DNA of 64,000 bases. Origin: Abelmoschus esculentus. Taxonomy: Eukaryota > Streptophyta > Magnoliopsida > Malvales > Malvaceae. Both the position numbers and the translations under genes were made by a program. The stretch spans positions 8,997,501-9,061,500 of the forward strand of contig JAUCBN010000020.1 of the NCBI GenBank assembly GCA_035048815.1, given 5' to 3'. The notes under the pieces are model-generated. The model ran no database searches, was not told the DNA's origin, and saw only the letters and a program-made list of their open reading frames with translations. Below are positions 12,421 through 24,948 of this stretch, in pieces; position 1 is the stretch's first letter, and the number at the start of each line of letters is the position of its first letter.

Positions 12421-13190
12421 ACCCCCAAACTCGAATTATTTCTTGTACTCAAGCAATACAATAATATCATTAAGTATGAAATTTTATAGTAATATACCTT
12501 CCGGACTATCGCGACAGTGTTCCTTTCTTGACTCGGCCTCTTATGGGTTCTAGGAATTCCTTGGAACTGGACTATAAGTCTTTGTGAGTGTGTGCGTTGC
12601 TATAACAATGCTGATTTCCTAAGTTTTAATCCCTTTTTATAGATCAAAACTCCTGAATTAGATTTTATTCTATTTTTTCCTTTCTCCCTATTTTGTATAC
12701 AAGTACATAGTTGATTATATACTTATACTAATTGAGCCGATTTCGGGCACCTCTAATAAATGAGAAAAAGACTAAGTCCTAGAGCCAATGACAGGTACCT
12801 CAATGATGGGAGTAGGGTCTTGGGCAATTTCCTCTTCAGAGTAGATGGTCATGGTGGCAGAGGCAGCAGTCTTTCGCTTCGTTGTGGTCTTGGCCTCTGC
12901 TAGAAAATCCCTCGCTACTTGCGTGGGAGACTCCAGATTGCCTTATGGGCTACTCCAATCGAACATATTGGAGTCCTCTGGTCTTGCTCCATGATTAGTG
13001 GAGTCCATTTTCAGGAATTTGGCCACCGAGTATGCAGAGAATGGCTTTATGGGAGCAAAAATAGTGGTGGCAGTAGGTGAAGAATGTAATGGAATAGTGG
13101 TTGAGGCATTTGCTGACTTAGCAGGTGCTGATGCACGTTGTTGAGTCATGGAAATATCGATTGTGAAAGTTAGGAACACAATCGAGCAAT
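12421..13190 (-). pseudogene. Fragment of a retroelement-like ORF (minus strand)
   Basis: The minus strand from 13179 to 12943 is open for 78 codons. After a stop the same frame continues in a hydrophilic, low-complexity stretch with a Thr/Lys-rich patch and an acidic patch. It looks like the N-terminal or tail part of a plant retroelement ORF, but no catalytic motif is visible. The flanking 12425-12470 sequence, with its 'cccccaaactcgaatta' block, is common at the edge of plant retroelement ORFs. Function unknown; weak call. Confidence 0.3.
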
Positions 13191-13649
13191 CCGAGAATTG
13201 TTCTTGGATTTATGTGACGATTGCGTCGTTGAAGTCCCGGACGTAAGTCATGAAGGTCAGGTGCCTTCGTTCCATTTGTTGAATCACAATGAGGAGGCCT
13301 CTTCAGTTTCTGCTGGTGGTGCGGGTGTTTTTGATTATTCTGAAAATCGAAACACTATAAATCCTTGTGTTCAATTATCTATCCTTTTTCTCCCACCATA
13401 AATCATCCAAAAAAAAACTCTTCTCCACCACTTGGTCATTATTTTGGTTGATGCATCGAGCCTAAAAGTTTCCATTATCATATTCTTGTAAACAAGAAAT
13501 CGATATTCGTTACTATATTTTCTATAGCCAATGAAAATAAATTCCACTTATTTTTACTTACTTCGGTAATAGAACATTACCTTGGCATGACACCTCAACG
13601 TAGTTGTAGAAAAATTTTATTTTCTTTCATAAATCATATGGTGTCTGTC
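13191..13649. other. Unassigned repeat-rich sequence
   Basis: No supported gene. Short open frames here lack homology or codon bias that I can recognise. Confidence 0.3.
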
Positions 13650-14000
13650 ACGTGTGTAATGTCCTACGCAAATATAGTGCAAGTATATATTGTGCAAAGT
13701 TATATTATAAAAGATTATCGTTCCCGCAAGGATTTTTGTTACTCTCACAATTTATTAATCTTGCACGAGGAAAATAAAAACACAAGTAAATTTAATTGAG
13801 TTTTGAGTTTGAACTAAGGAAAATAACTAAAGCAATTAAAGTAAATAGTTGAGAAACCAGGGATGAGAAGATAGGCCAGATTAGATTGTATCGTGGTGGG
13901 TAGCTTTGGCTACCTCAACAGGTTTATGCCTAGATGACAAGTTAACAAATCAAAGTTCGACATAACGTCCTTTAGTTACTCCTCTTTATGATACCTTAAT

Positions 14001-14046
14001 GATACCTTCTAGCGTGAATCAAGGATACCTTCTAGCGTGAATCAAG
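14001..14046. repeat. Perfect 23-bp tandem duplication
   Basis: Two adjacent identical 23-bp units starting GATACCTTCTAGCGTG lie immediately left of the target site of the solo LTR. The related copy at 11490-11515 has a single unit. Confidence 0.9.
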
Positions 14047-14053
14047 GATAAAC

Positions 14054-16457
14054 TTTAACACCTTAAAATACAAATAAAATAAAAAGTTGGGAAGTGTGGT
14101 TGTGGGGTTTCAAACCCACAACCATCATCCTGTTTAACCGGTTACCCAGCCACTTGAGCTATCAAGCTCTTGTGTCTTGAGCATCCTTACAAAATTTTTA
14201 TCCTGTATCAGGTCTGATAATAATAATAATAGTAATATATTCGAATAAAAAATTACTATCTTTTAGATCTAGAACCCCCTTTATTCAAACCAAAATAAAC
14301 CTCTCTTCTCCTGTATCAGGTCTTACCCCTTTTCGAATAAAATCTGACTACCGTCCGATCTTCATCACCGCCGTGCCGTAGCCTTCACCACTGCCACCAA
14401 TCGATCGACCATCATCCCGCGGTCAAAATCCCTCCCTCGACACGTCTGACCATCGTCGCAATCGACGGCAATCGAAGCTCAAAGCTTCGTCAGATCTAGG
14501 GTTTGAAACTCGTTCGAGAATCGTTCGTTCCGGCCACCACCAGCGTCGTACAGGCGCGTCGTCGGTTCCTCTGTGTTCCTCATCGAGTTCCGACAAACCC
14601 CCCCCTGAGTTTGCTACCGATCGTCGCCGGTGAAGCCTTCATCAGAAACCTTCGAATTTCGGTAAGAACCCTCATCTCCGAAGCTGTTTTTGGATTTTAA
14701 TGGCTTAAAATATATTTTTGATGTTTCTGGTGCGTTTTTCGAGTCTAGAATGGTATTTTCGGCCAATTAGGGCCGCGTGTGGCCTCCACGCGCCGCCGGG
14801 GAGATTTTCGGCTACCCTGGACAGTGGCATGGAGTCGGCCGGTCCAAACCAGCCTAAACCCGGTCCGAACCGGCCTTGAACCGGTCAAACCGAGCCGAAC
14901 CAGTCCTGAACTGAACCGGTCAACCCTTGACCCGACCTTTTGATCGACCCAACCCGTTGACCCATTGACTCGACCCGTTGACCGTGACGTCAGCACGACA
15001 TTAGTGTTGACCGTTGACTTTGACTGCTGACGTCAATGTTGACTTTGACCTAAAAAGTCAAAATTTTTAAAAACTCCTATTTTATGTTTTTCGACATCCT
15101 GGGTCCATCCGTGAAGTCCGTTTCTCGAAATTCGAACCCGAAAGCCTCCAAATTGGACTTTAAAGTCTCAAGTCAAACTTTTCTTCTAAGTTAAGTTAAG
15201 TTCAGAGTTTTATTTAAAGTTTAATATCGATACCTGTTTGTTTGTAGGATCTCATAGTTCTCCCGATCGTGTACCGACCCAGCCCAGCTCCTCCCGTTTT
15301 GACCGATCCCGAGAGCCGATCGTAACCCGTATGTTTCTAATACTCAGTGAATAATCAATTCGGTATTTAACTCCAGTATTAATAAAAAATTATATCTTGT
15401 ATTTTTAGGGTCCAGTACTGCTATAGAGCGAGGCTCGAACGCCCAGTAGATCATCTTTCTGTTCTGCCATTTTGAGGTATGTTCCTTGTGTGCTATATAA
15501 TCGTATTTTACTGTTTTACGTTTTAAACGAACCAAGCATATGCATATGACTGTTTTCCTGGATTTACATAGACATTTATTTTGAACCTTAAAAATGATCA
15601 TTTTATGTTTTTATTGTATGCTTAATATATCCTATGTGATATTTCCTGATTGATGTATACATGTTGCCTGATTAATTCCCGATACTACTATCATGATTCC
15701 TGCCATTATTGCTTGCCTGCCATTTTAGAATTGGGATGATGTGTAGTTTCTAAGATTCGGTTCAGCCTTGATCCAGTTGGTAATACTGCCTATTTACAGT
15801 TCCTAGCTTCGGTTAGGGTAATTCCGCCTGTTATCGGTTCTCGTGCTTCAGCCGGGGTAATTTCGCCTGTTCCCTAAGGTAATTCCTTAGGTCGGTACCT
15901 TTACCTTAATGAGCTTAGGTTAATGCCTGTATCAGATATTTTTCTGGGGAACTGTATCCAGGAGTTCAGTTGAAGGGTAGCATAACATGCATATACATGG
16001 CCTGATTTTCTATTATTATTGTTTATTGATTTTACCCGTGTTTTATTTGCACTGTTGGAGCACACTGGGCTTCATAGCTCATACTTGTTCTCTTTCCCCT
16101 TTTAGATATCCGTAGATAGGCATCCCGGATTTGTCATTTGGAGGATCTACACACTATCTGGTTAATCTTTGTAATAATTTAACCTTTTTCAGTTTGCGTT
16201 TAAGGAGACATTTGCCTATATTTTATTACTGGTGGTTTAAACGTATTACTTTTGTTATGGGTTTTTACGAATTATTTTGCGAACAATATTTTCAAGACAT
16301 CCTATTTTGATAACACTTTTATACATTTTAAGTGATATTCAAATTTATCTTTTATTCGTACGAGTTAAATGATTTTACTTGAAACTTGATTTATAATTAA
16401 AGAACAATGTGACCACTCTAGCCAGGCTTCCCGCATAGGTCGGTCTAGGGTGTTACA
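14054..16457 (+). repeat. Solo LTR, Ty3/gypsy Tekay/Del-like, with perfect 5-bp target duplication
   Basis: The flanks are TAAAC (14049-14053) and TAAAC (16458-16462). The right end reads GGTCGGTCTAGGGTGTTACA, a typical chromovirus LTR terminus. The left end reads TTTAACACC, so the canonical TG has probably mutated to TT. Length about 2.4 kb. No internal region remains, which is what unequal recombination between two LTRs leaves. A tRNA-like stretch lies inside near the left end. Confidence 0.8.
14091..14176 (-). other. tRNA-like sequence inside the solo LTR
   Basis: On the minus strand there is a box A-like TAGCTCAAGTGG followed about 30 nt later by a box B-like GTGGGTTTGAAACCCC. The D-arm and T-arm halves look tRNA-like, but I do not see a full acceptor stem, so this is more likely a tRNA-derived SINE piece or a captured tRNA fragment than a working tRNA gene. 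Confidence 0.4.
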
Positions 16458-17000
16458 TAAACACCAATTGATATTATGTCCCTTTTAGTCGTTGAAACTT
16501 GAATTTATCCCTAAGCACACGTAGTCTTTACCGAAGTAAATAAAAACCATGTTATTCATTTCGTGAGTCTAACTCTACTAATATTAGACAAGTGGATTTT
16601 TTCTCACAAACTTCTCTCCCGAGCTTGAGTATAAGAAATATTACAAACTAAGAATAAACAAACTTTGAATTCCAAATAGTATTAATCGAAACTTAAACAA
16701 AGTACAAACTTTCTCTCATAGCTACTCCACAAAATAATCTAGGCCCTAAGGAAATTTAGAACATAAAACCCTATTTTATAATAATAAAATCTTCAATTGT
16801 TGGAAACTCTAATTGTTTAATTTTTGGATTTTATATTATATCAGTAAGTGGTATTTTAGGAAAACAATCTTGTTTTTCTTTTCCTAACCATAAGAGTAGT
16901 AAGACTCCTTTTTGATTTATCATTCGGTGTGTTCCCTTCTTTTCCTTCCCTTTTTTCTTTTCTCTTTTCCTTATCTTTCACCTTGTTGTGTCTCCTTCCT

Positions 17001-18160
17001 CTCTATTTATTGAAACCAAGGTGTGTCATTCAATATTATGAGTTATTGGGTCACTCACTGCCGAGATATGTCTCTATTTTCTGCTTCGAGCGAGCAAGAG
17101 CATTTAGTAAGACACTGTTTGACCTTACTTTGGGTTTTGGGGTTTACCGAATGTTGGGGTGGGTGGTTAATTCCCAAGTGTGTTGTTTATGTTTTATGTA
17201 TGGGTGTGTTATTTTTTTCAATTGTGGGTTTAGGGTTAGTCGAAAGGAAAGGGGTGTTAGGTGAGTTTGGGACTGTTGTGGGTTCGGTGGTCGGTGTTAT
17301 GAGCGTCGTTGTTAGACTCGACCGTCGCTGGGATAAATATGGTTAGAGGAAACTCTAAAAAGTCTATAGAAAAGGGTTAGGTTGAGTTTTGGGGTTCTTG
17401 GATGGAGTTAAGAATTAAATTGGTGTGGGCTAGGCCCAAACGATGGGTTATGAGGAAGTTTATTTTTCTTGGTGGGCTTATGGCTTTTGGAAGAACTGAG
17501 TGGTGACCTGATATGCTTTTGAGACCCAACCTATGATATGATATCATACCCGACCCAACTCGTGACCGAGATCAAACTCGACCCGACCCATGACTTGTTT
17601 GTGACATCATCTATAACGTTAATGATGGCGTCATCCATGACATCATTGATGACGTTAGTTTTGACTTTGAACGCTGACTTTTTCCAAAATATCCTTCCTT
17701 GATATTTTTCGACGTACTGATTTTATTTTTATAATTAGTTTGGATAGATTTAAACCTGAAACTCTGTTTTGATCATAATCATTCTTACTTTTGAGTTAGT
17801 GAGTTTTAGGACTTGCTTTTAATGTGAATTTATTGGCCTTTTTAGACGATGTTGATTTTGACGAAGACGTTTTACCTCCTACTCTGCCTCCTATTCAACC
17901 AGCTTCGCTAACTGTTGCACGAGAAAATCATAAATTGTTTTTTAGTTATGTTAGGAGGCATAGTATTAGGTGTAACTGTGACTGAATACTAGAATTTTGT
18001 CTCGTAGGTTCTGACTCTGCTAGACCAAGACCTAGTTTAGATCGTGGGAAACATTCTTCCCTATGTTAGTGATTCATCAGTTAGAGGGTTTTTATCTTCT
18101 TATGCTAAATTTTCTATATGTTGTGATTACTCATTGCGTGTTATTTTTGTAACTTATGAC
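17001..18160 (+). repeat. Truncated, diverged gypsy LTR fragment
   Basis: A run of GACCCGACC-like motifs, then TGACTTTGAACGCTGAC, then a TTTTTCGACGTA block follow the same order as 14900-15100 in the solo LTR. So this is a second, more diverged LTR of the same broad type. Neither end is preserved. ORFs at 16929-17346 overlap it and look non-genic. Confidence 0.4.
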
Positions 18161-19070
18161 ATTGAGACATGTGATGTTATGCTATGCATACTGTGTTTTC
18201 ATGAACAGAACACTTAGATAAACATTGAAAACAGTAAAACATTCATTCAAACAAAATAAAAATCATACATAACAAGTCTAAGTCATACTAGTTTAGTTCA
18301 TGGCTAGGTTTAGCAAACTATTCAACTTGCGTCTTTTGAAATACATTTTCAGTAACTTAGAAAAGAGGTAAAGCGAAGTGAAGGGGAAGAAAGTCCCAAA
18401 CGCTTATGCCGTGAGGCTTTCCTAGCTTGCCGCTTCTCCCGAAGTCTTGCAAATCCCTTTCTTGAAGCTCTCCAACAATGGTGGTTTGGTTCAAGGTTCA
18501 AGATGAAGGAAAGTGGCCGCATTTCTTCTTTCTTGTTCCTCGTTACTCTCTTTAAAGTTCACTCCTTTTTCTTCTTCTTTTTGGCTACTTTTTCTCTGCC
18601 TTTTGCTACACTTGTTGAAGGAGGCTTGGCCTTGAATAAATAGGGGGCTTCTAGGGTTTTGTGCCCTAAAGATGCAAGGAATATTCCCTGCATTTCTGCA
18701 GAGAATAGCAGCAGATTACAGGAATTTGCAGGAGAGGTGCGGTTGGCCTGGAATTCACGCGTAAGGACAGTGGGCTGCAGGTTATGTCTTTTTTGCAGTT
18801 CTATTTTGTCTGCCCATAATGCTATAGCATCTTGAAGTTCGATCCAACACTAAAATATACTAAAGAATCTCTTCCGTTCTTTCAACTTTTCCCCAACAAT
18901 ATGCACAACACCACCAAAGAAAATACCCATTAAAGCAACATCTTTTAAAATAAAATAAAATCCTAATATAATGCAAATGCAAATAAAATAGAACTAAATG
19001 CAATACAAATGAGTTTGAAATCAAACAAAACCTTAATTAAAAGGGTATAAAATGTATGCTTTTTAAAGCG
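18161..19070. other. Unclassified repeat-like sequence left of the ALMT array
   Basis: A mixed-composition block (18400-18850) flanked by AT-rich DNA. No coding frame or terminal repeats are recognised. It probably is retroelement UTR or LTR material, because the ALMT unit to its right is cut off at this border. Confidence 0.3.
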
Positions 19071-19084
19071 TTAACAAATTCCTC

Positions 19085-19290
19085 CATAATTTTATTGTGG
19101 ATAAGCTTAAATATATAACTAAATCTGTAAAAGATATATCTAAATACATAACAACTAAATTAATAACTTCAATGATTTTTATTTTTTATTCTTTATTAAT
19201 TTTATTGCAAAAAGATGTATCTTGCGTTAATTAGTATTCGAATGGGTTCGAGATCAAAGGTAGCCACGAAAAATCAAAGAATCCTATATA
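19085..19290 (+). pseudogene. ALMT exon 3 tail and intron fragment (unit 0)
   Basis: A VDKL-like exon 3 tail corresponding to 21012-21040 and 25840-25875 is followed by intron sequence also seen at 21060-21200 and 25890-26070. At about 19290 it fuses directly to the upstream region of the next ALMT unit. The same fusion recurs near 26075. Confidence 0.6.
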
Positions 19291-19556
19291 TAAAATTGGT
19301 TGTAGAAGTTACAACATACTTATATAAATAAATTAATAGTTTAGTTGAAGAAAGTATATATTCTAATTGTAAATTCAATATTCAATAAACATAGTTTTAT
19401 CTTTCATATTTAACATATTATAAATTGTTATTTCCGATATAATTTGAAAAATCATTATAAATAGAGAATTTATGCTTTAATTTTTTTTTACTACTCAACA
19501 ACTTTCAAATTGAGCCAACCAAAGCCAAATCATCCTATATATTCTTAACTTTTTCT

Positions 19557-22065
19557 ATGTTTAGCATGCAATTTTGTTAGAAAATTGGTAGAGAAGATTA
19601 ACAAAGGATGATTCATGTTGTCGAGAATGGTTTATCCTTGACATTAACCTCTATGTTGTATCTATTGAAAATATTTTTTAAAAGAATTGACAATAATGCG
19701 ATTTGATTCGTCATTATAGTGATAGTAATGCTGAAATTCACAGGTTTAGTTTTCTCCTTAAAAATTTTATAGCTTACATATTTTTCTTAATTTAGAAACA
19801 ATATATTGATTCTTTACAAAAAAATTTTCTATTTGAAAATGTAAATTTTATGTAATATCTTGAATATTGGATTAGGAACAGTATTGATAGAATTACGGGT
19901 ATTTCTCATGTATTTTATTAGAAAAAATATGAAAAAGTTTTTCAAGCTATAATTTTTAGAGCTGCAATTTTATTGATAGGTAAGTATATAAAAAATTATT
20001 ATGAATCTGCTAGGATTCTTAAGGTTTTTAAGATTGATCTTGCTTTGAAGCATTACAACTAATAGTGTTCAAATGGTCGGTTAAACCGAATTAACCTACT
20101 AAACCGAATTAATTCGGTTAAACGGTCAAACACCAAACATTATTCGATCAATGAGTAATTAAAGTTTTTTTTGAAAATTCAGTTAACAGTTAATTTGATT
20201 TAAAATTGGTTAATTAATTGCATAACCAAAAATTTTATGTTTTGTATATTTTTTTTAGTCATTAAACTTTAAAAATTATAAAATGATCATAAAAATTTAT
20301 CAAATTAGTATAAAATGATTTTTAAATTTATTAAATTATTAAAAATAATCTTTAAATTTTTCAATATTTATCAATAATTTATAATATACAATAAATCAAT
20401 GATCAATTTATAATAATTCGATAAATTTAATTGTTGTTTTATAACTTTTGAAAGTTCGGTGGCTAAAAAGATTATTTTAACATAATTGAGTGATCATTTG
20501 TGTAATTTACCAAAACTTTATAACAAATTTCGGCTAACCGAAATAAACGATCCAATTAACCGAAATTTGTTATGTTTGGTAAATATATTTCGGAAAAAAA
20601 TTCAATTCGGTTAACGGTTAAAGATTTTAAAAGTTCGGTTAATTTGGTTTTTGGTAATTCAATCTGACCACCTACCGAATTAACCGTTTGAACATCTTTA
20701 ATTGAAACTTAGATTCAGTGTGTCAATAAGTTTTATCATTAATAAAATTAATTTTTTTTATTTTCTAAAAAACAGGAATAATTGCTACATAAATGAGGTC
20801 CATTTCTTATATAAAGAAGAATTATAACTCTGGTGTTGTGGTATTTCTCGTTACCTTCAATTTGGTCATAATGTCAAAATAACAAGTCCATAACGTTATA
20901 AAGATCACACATGATCAGTTATACTCTAACTTTATCGCTTGTGTAATATATCTTTTCATGAGTTTTTTAGTATTTTTAATTTGGTCAAGTGAATGCCTTC
21001 ATAACTCTACTGTGGACAAGCTTGAATGAATAACTAAATCTGTATATTTAAATACATAAAAACTAAGTTAATGACTTGAATGCTGTTTATTTTCTATTCT
21101 TTATTAACTTTATTATAAATGATACAGTTTGTATTAATGAGTATTTCTATGGCTCTTAAAACAAATTTAACCAAGAAAAATTGAAGATTATATATACACA
21201 AAAGTTGAAAGGTAGTGTTGGATTTTAGATTTAATGATGAAATTAAGGTATGATTTGTTTACTTGATGTATTATCTAGTTTAGCCCTTTAAAATCTATTA
21301 ATGATAAATATTAAGAGAAACTTTGATTTTTACATACCTAATATGCAAGTTGAGAACTGAAACATTTGAGACGTTGTTGCAAATTTTCATGGAAACAATA
21401 CGTAAAGGTGGGAGTTGTTTTTCGCAAATTCTGATATATCGTTGTTGCTTTGCATAAGTACTTGTAAACCGAAGTTAAGGTAACTTTTAAATATAACTTG
21501 TCACATATTTGTATGACATTATCAGCTAATTTTATTATTTTTCTTTTAGGTTGTGTGATCTATTTATGCCATGTTTAAAGATCTATATACTCGACTTGTT
21601 AAGGAAGTAACCAAAGCACTCGAGGAATTTGCAAAAAGCATTAGAGATCGTCATCGTTGCTTCCCAGACTATGATCAGTTCCATAAAATCATGTAAGACA
21701 TGGACACAGTCATAAAATCTCTAACTAAGATCCAATAATAACCGGATCAGAAAGGTTATTGAACAAACAAACATCGACGAAATTTGTAAGTGGCACCCAA
21801 TTTTTTGAAAATCTCTTATAATATTTTTAAAAAGTTCTTTAAACTTTGCACTGCAATATAAATTTTTCAAGTCCACACCTGAAGCCAAAGAGAATAAAAT
21901 ACAAGAGTTGAGATACTAATTTTACAAAATTGAAATCATTAACCTCGAGTTCTCGAAATCACTCCGCTTCAATTTTTTTATATATTTACTGGTGAAGACT
22001 GAGGCCAAGCTCGACAATGTAAAGATTGGGGTCAAGCTCGATAACGTAAAATTAAAGAATTGTTT
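19557..22065 (+). pseudogene. Aluminium-activated malate transporter pseudogene (unit 1, all exons represented)
   Basis: ALMT proteins are plant anion channels with six N-terminal membrane helices and a helical cytosolic C-terminus. Six exon-like blocks align with the family in order: 19557-19743 (GREDxxR motif, helix 1 and 2 with LYLL and a late helix-2 segment), 19841-19979 (LNxGLGTxL; xAAIFLIG), 20776-21040 (SYIKKNYNSGVVVFLVTFNL and the following helices), about 21345-21479 (WKQYVKVG...ALH), 21550-21690 (KALEEFAKSIR) and about 21940-22065 (LEFSKSL...AKLDNV). Nonsense codons occur in exons 1, 2, 3, 4 and 5, and exon 2 also contains a frameshift. Introns keep recognisable GT and AG sites. 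A hAT-like element sits in intron 2. Non-functional as read. Confidence 0.85.
20063..20700. mobile_element. hAT-like MITE in ALMT intron 2
   Basis: The left end reads TAGTGTTCAAATGGTCGGTT and the reverse complement of the right end reads TAAAGATGTTCAAACGGTTA, giving imperfect terminal inverted repeats rich in GGTTAACCG-type motifs. No clear 8-bp target duplication was found, so boundaries are approximate. It has no coding capacity. Confidence 0.5.
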
Positions 22066-24084
22066 TGATATCACTTTTTGCCGGTGATGGATCATACCAC
22101 AATTCTGAGGAAATACAAGTTACATTGGTTTTATTTTGAACCGATGGATTTCGGTGCTTAAAGTTTGTTTTCAGAACTAATCATCATAGGTAAAAATTAT
22201 GTGCTCTAAGGAGACTCAAAAAAAAAGATCGATTTAATTGAAAAGAAGTAAACAATGATTATTTTTGCTTCACAATAAAAATGATCCAAAATTTTTAACC
22301 TAGAATGTATCACTGATGTGTTACAGTGGGTTCATCCGAGTTACCAGACTGAATAAACTAATCCCATCTGTGAGTTATTAAACCGTTGAAAGGATGGAGA
22401 ATACAGATTTAATCAGATTAATATGTACAAAACTTAAAAAAAAATACTCGAGATATTCTTTATTCATATTCAGGAAATAAAACACTACACATTTAATAAT
22501 ATAGCTGAGCAGCATCTATGCTTCTTCAATTTCTAGCTTTTCTATTAAAGGAAATGAAAAAAATGACATAATAGATTCAAAATCAAATTCTTTCTACATT
22601 ATTTTCATAAATATAGAATCGATTATATGGCATGTTTTAGGACATTTCTTCCCCAAACTCTATAGCTCTCCTTTTGATCTCCTCAACAAACATGGTTGAA
22701 TATATAATAGTTATGGTGAAAATAAAAAAAATAAAATTTTAAGGGTCAAATTAAAGATAAAACAAAAATAAAATAATTATTTAGTGACTATCTATGTAAT
22801 TTATCTTTTTTTTATTGTGTCAAATCACCTTTCTGTTAACTTTTAACGATTTTTAACGTTGAAGTGATCATAAGTTTACAGCTCGAAAACGTACATAACT
22901 GTATTGGTTGATTTTCAAAATTGGTGACTAAATTTGTACTAGAGGCAAACAAACGTAACCTCCACAATAATTAACCCTTATTTAATATTGTTGTTACTTT
23001 CTTTTTCCATTATTTGATAAGATTATACAAACAATCTTTACCTTTACAATTTTTCATGTTTCTCTTTTTATAGGTTGTACATGCAACTGAACACTTAGAC
23101 ACTAATAGACTAACCAAACGTCACTCAAAATTTATTGTTTTATGTCTTAACTGAAAGACTTTAGAAAAATATGTTATGATTTGGTATTCAATGCCACATG
23201 CCTATTACTCTAAGATTGTGACCGCACACCATAATTTTTACTATATAATGTAGTAACAAAATAATTTAAAAATTAATGTACTAAAATGGTAAGTAAAATT
23301 TATTTAAAAAGAGAATGATAATCAATTTTTTTTGTTTAATTATCATGTCATTCTCTTCATCAGATTTAAATGTTAAGTGACCTGATTGATACCATTTAAA
23401 TAGTTAAATGTTTTGTTTCAGTAGTGTTTGAAGCGTTCTCATTAAGAAATTTTATTGCTCGACTCGACTCGTTGCTCGTTAAGCATATTAAAATTGTCCT
23501 CGAATTATTTTTATTACAAATTTGTTGCTCAACTTGACTCATTGCTTGTTAAGCTCACTAAAAAAATTACCTTATTGTTAACTAAAAGAAAATTTTAGTA
23601 ATACTATATGAGGTTTAATATTAACATAAATATCAAAAATATATAGAACGCTTTTAAAAAGCCTAAATTCCAAACTAACAATCCACAAATGCACCAAACT
23701 AGTTCCTAATAGGTGTCTAATAATTTTTCTAAAATAGGTGTCTACTAATTTTTTTGAATAAAATAAGTACTTAAACTATAATTTTTATTAAATAGGTACC
23801 TAATGTTTATTTTGGCTAAAATATGTGCCTAAAGTTTCATTCTGTTAGTGTTTTAAGGTAACATCGTTAAAAAATTATTTAACTTATAAATAGGTGTCTA
23901 AACTACAGATTTAAAGATACTTTCAAGTGAAAATAAAAATCTATTATCTTCCCTTTATAATTAAACAATAATAGCATATTTTTAAGTGATTAACAAGTAT
24001 TTAAAGTATACTATGAGAGTTAGACACTATGAAAGTGCGAGAATTCCAAATAAGCAAAACAATTTCTGCAAGTTAATAGAAGAA
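22066..24084. other. AT-rich intergenic sequence between ALMT units
   Basis: No gene is recognised. It contains low-complexity A/T tracts and a run of 'aggtgtctaataatttt'-type imperfect repeats at about 23700-23910. This segment is absent between unit 0 and unit 1. Confidence 0.4.
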
Positions 24085-24948
24085 GTTGCAACAAATGTAT
24101 AAATAAGCTAATAGTTTAGCTTTCTTTATTCAATAATCGCGTCTTATCCTTCCTTCATCTTTAATATAGTATCAATCTTCATTTCTGCTCTATAGGAAAA
24201 TTCATTATAAATAGGCTTCAAGCTTTCACTACTCAGCAAGCAACTTCTTCCTACTTAAATAAACCAAAGCTAAATCACCCTTTACATCGCCAATTTATTT
24301 CATGTTCAACATGTAATTTTGTTGGAAATTTGGTCGTGAAGATCCATGAAGGATGATTCATGCTATCAAGATTGGTTTATCTTTGACATTAGTCTCCATA
24401 TTATATCTATCAGAATTATTGTTCAAAAAGATTGGCAATAATGTGATTTGGTCTATCATGACAGTGATAGCAGTGTTGAAATTCATAGAAGGTATGGTTT
24501 TCTCCTTGAAATTTTCATAGCATACATGATTTTCTTGATTCTAAAACAATATGTTAATTCTTGAACCTTTTGTTTCTATTTGAAAAGGTGAAACTTTATA
24601 CAACATCTTGAATATGGGATTAGGGACAGTGTTGGCAAGATTATTGACGTTTCTCAAGGATTTTATTATGAAAAAATCTAGAAAAAAATTCAAGTTATGC
24701 TTTTTGGATCAATCTTAAAAAACTTGAAAATCCTATCAAATTTATAAAAAAAATCTGATAGGTAAGTACACCAAATTTTTTTATGAATTTGATAGGATTT
24801 TTAAGGTTTTTAAGATTGATCTACATTGGAAGTTAGATTCGAGATGTTAGGAGATTTTATCCTTAATAAATTAATTTTTTATTTTGTAAAAAAAATATGG
24901 GCAGCTACCACATACATGAGGTCCTTTACTTACATAAAACATTAATCT
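24085..24948 (+). pseudogene. ALMT pseudogene (unit 2), cut in exon 3 by a TRIM-like element
   Basis: The upstream region from 24085 matches that of unit 1. Exon 1 at about 24301-24487 retains GREDP, then an in-frame TGA, then an open run through the first helix and VIWSIMTVIAVLKF. Exon 2 at about 24591-24690 has the NMGLGTVLARLLTFL motif. Exon 3 starts at about 24905 and stops being ALMT-like at 24948, where the TRIM-like repeat begins. This copy is less damaged in exon 1 than unit 1. Confidence 0.8.

Larger units (their letters stand above)
13650..17000. mobile_element. Unclassified non-coding retroelement remnant, copy 2, split by a solo LTR
   Basis: 13650-14053 and 16458-17000 together follow the block order of the remnant at 11062-12400. 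The gap is exactly the solo LTR at 14054-16457, so the LTR inserted into an older remnant. A perfect 23-bp tandem duplication lies just left of the insertion (14001-14046). Confidence 0.5.

Noticed and set aside
14091..14176. Functional tRNA gene
   Set aside because: Box A and B-like motifs are present, but I could not draw a full acceptor stem; kept only as tRNA-like sequence.
16929..17346. Two overlapping frames of about 110 codons with hydrophobic stretches
   Set aside because: They fall at the edge of LTR-like debris, overlap each other, and show no family motif.
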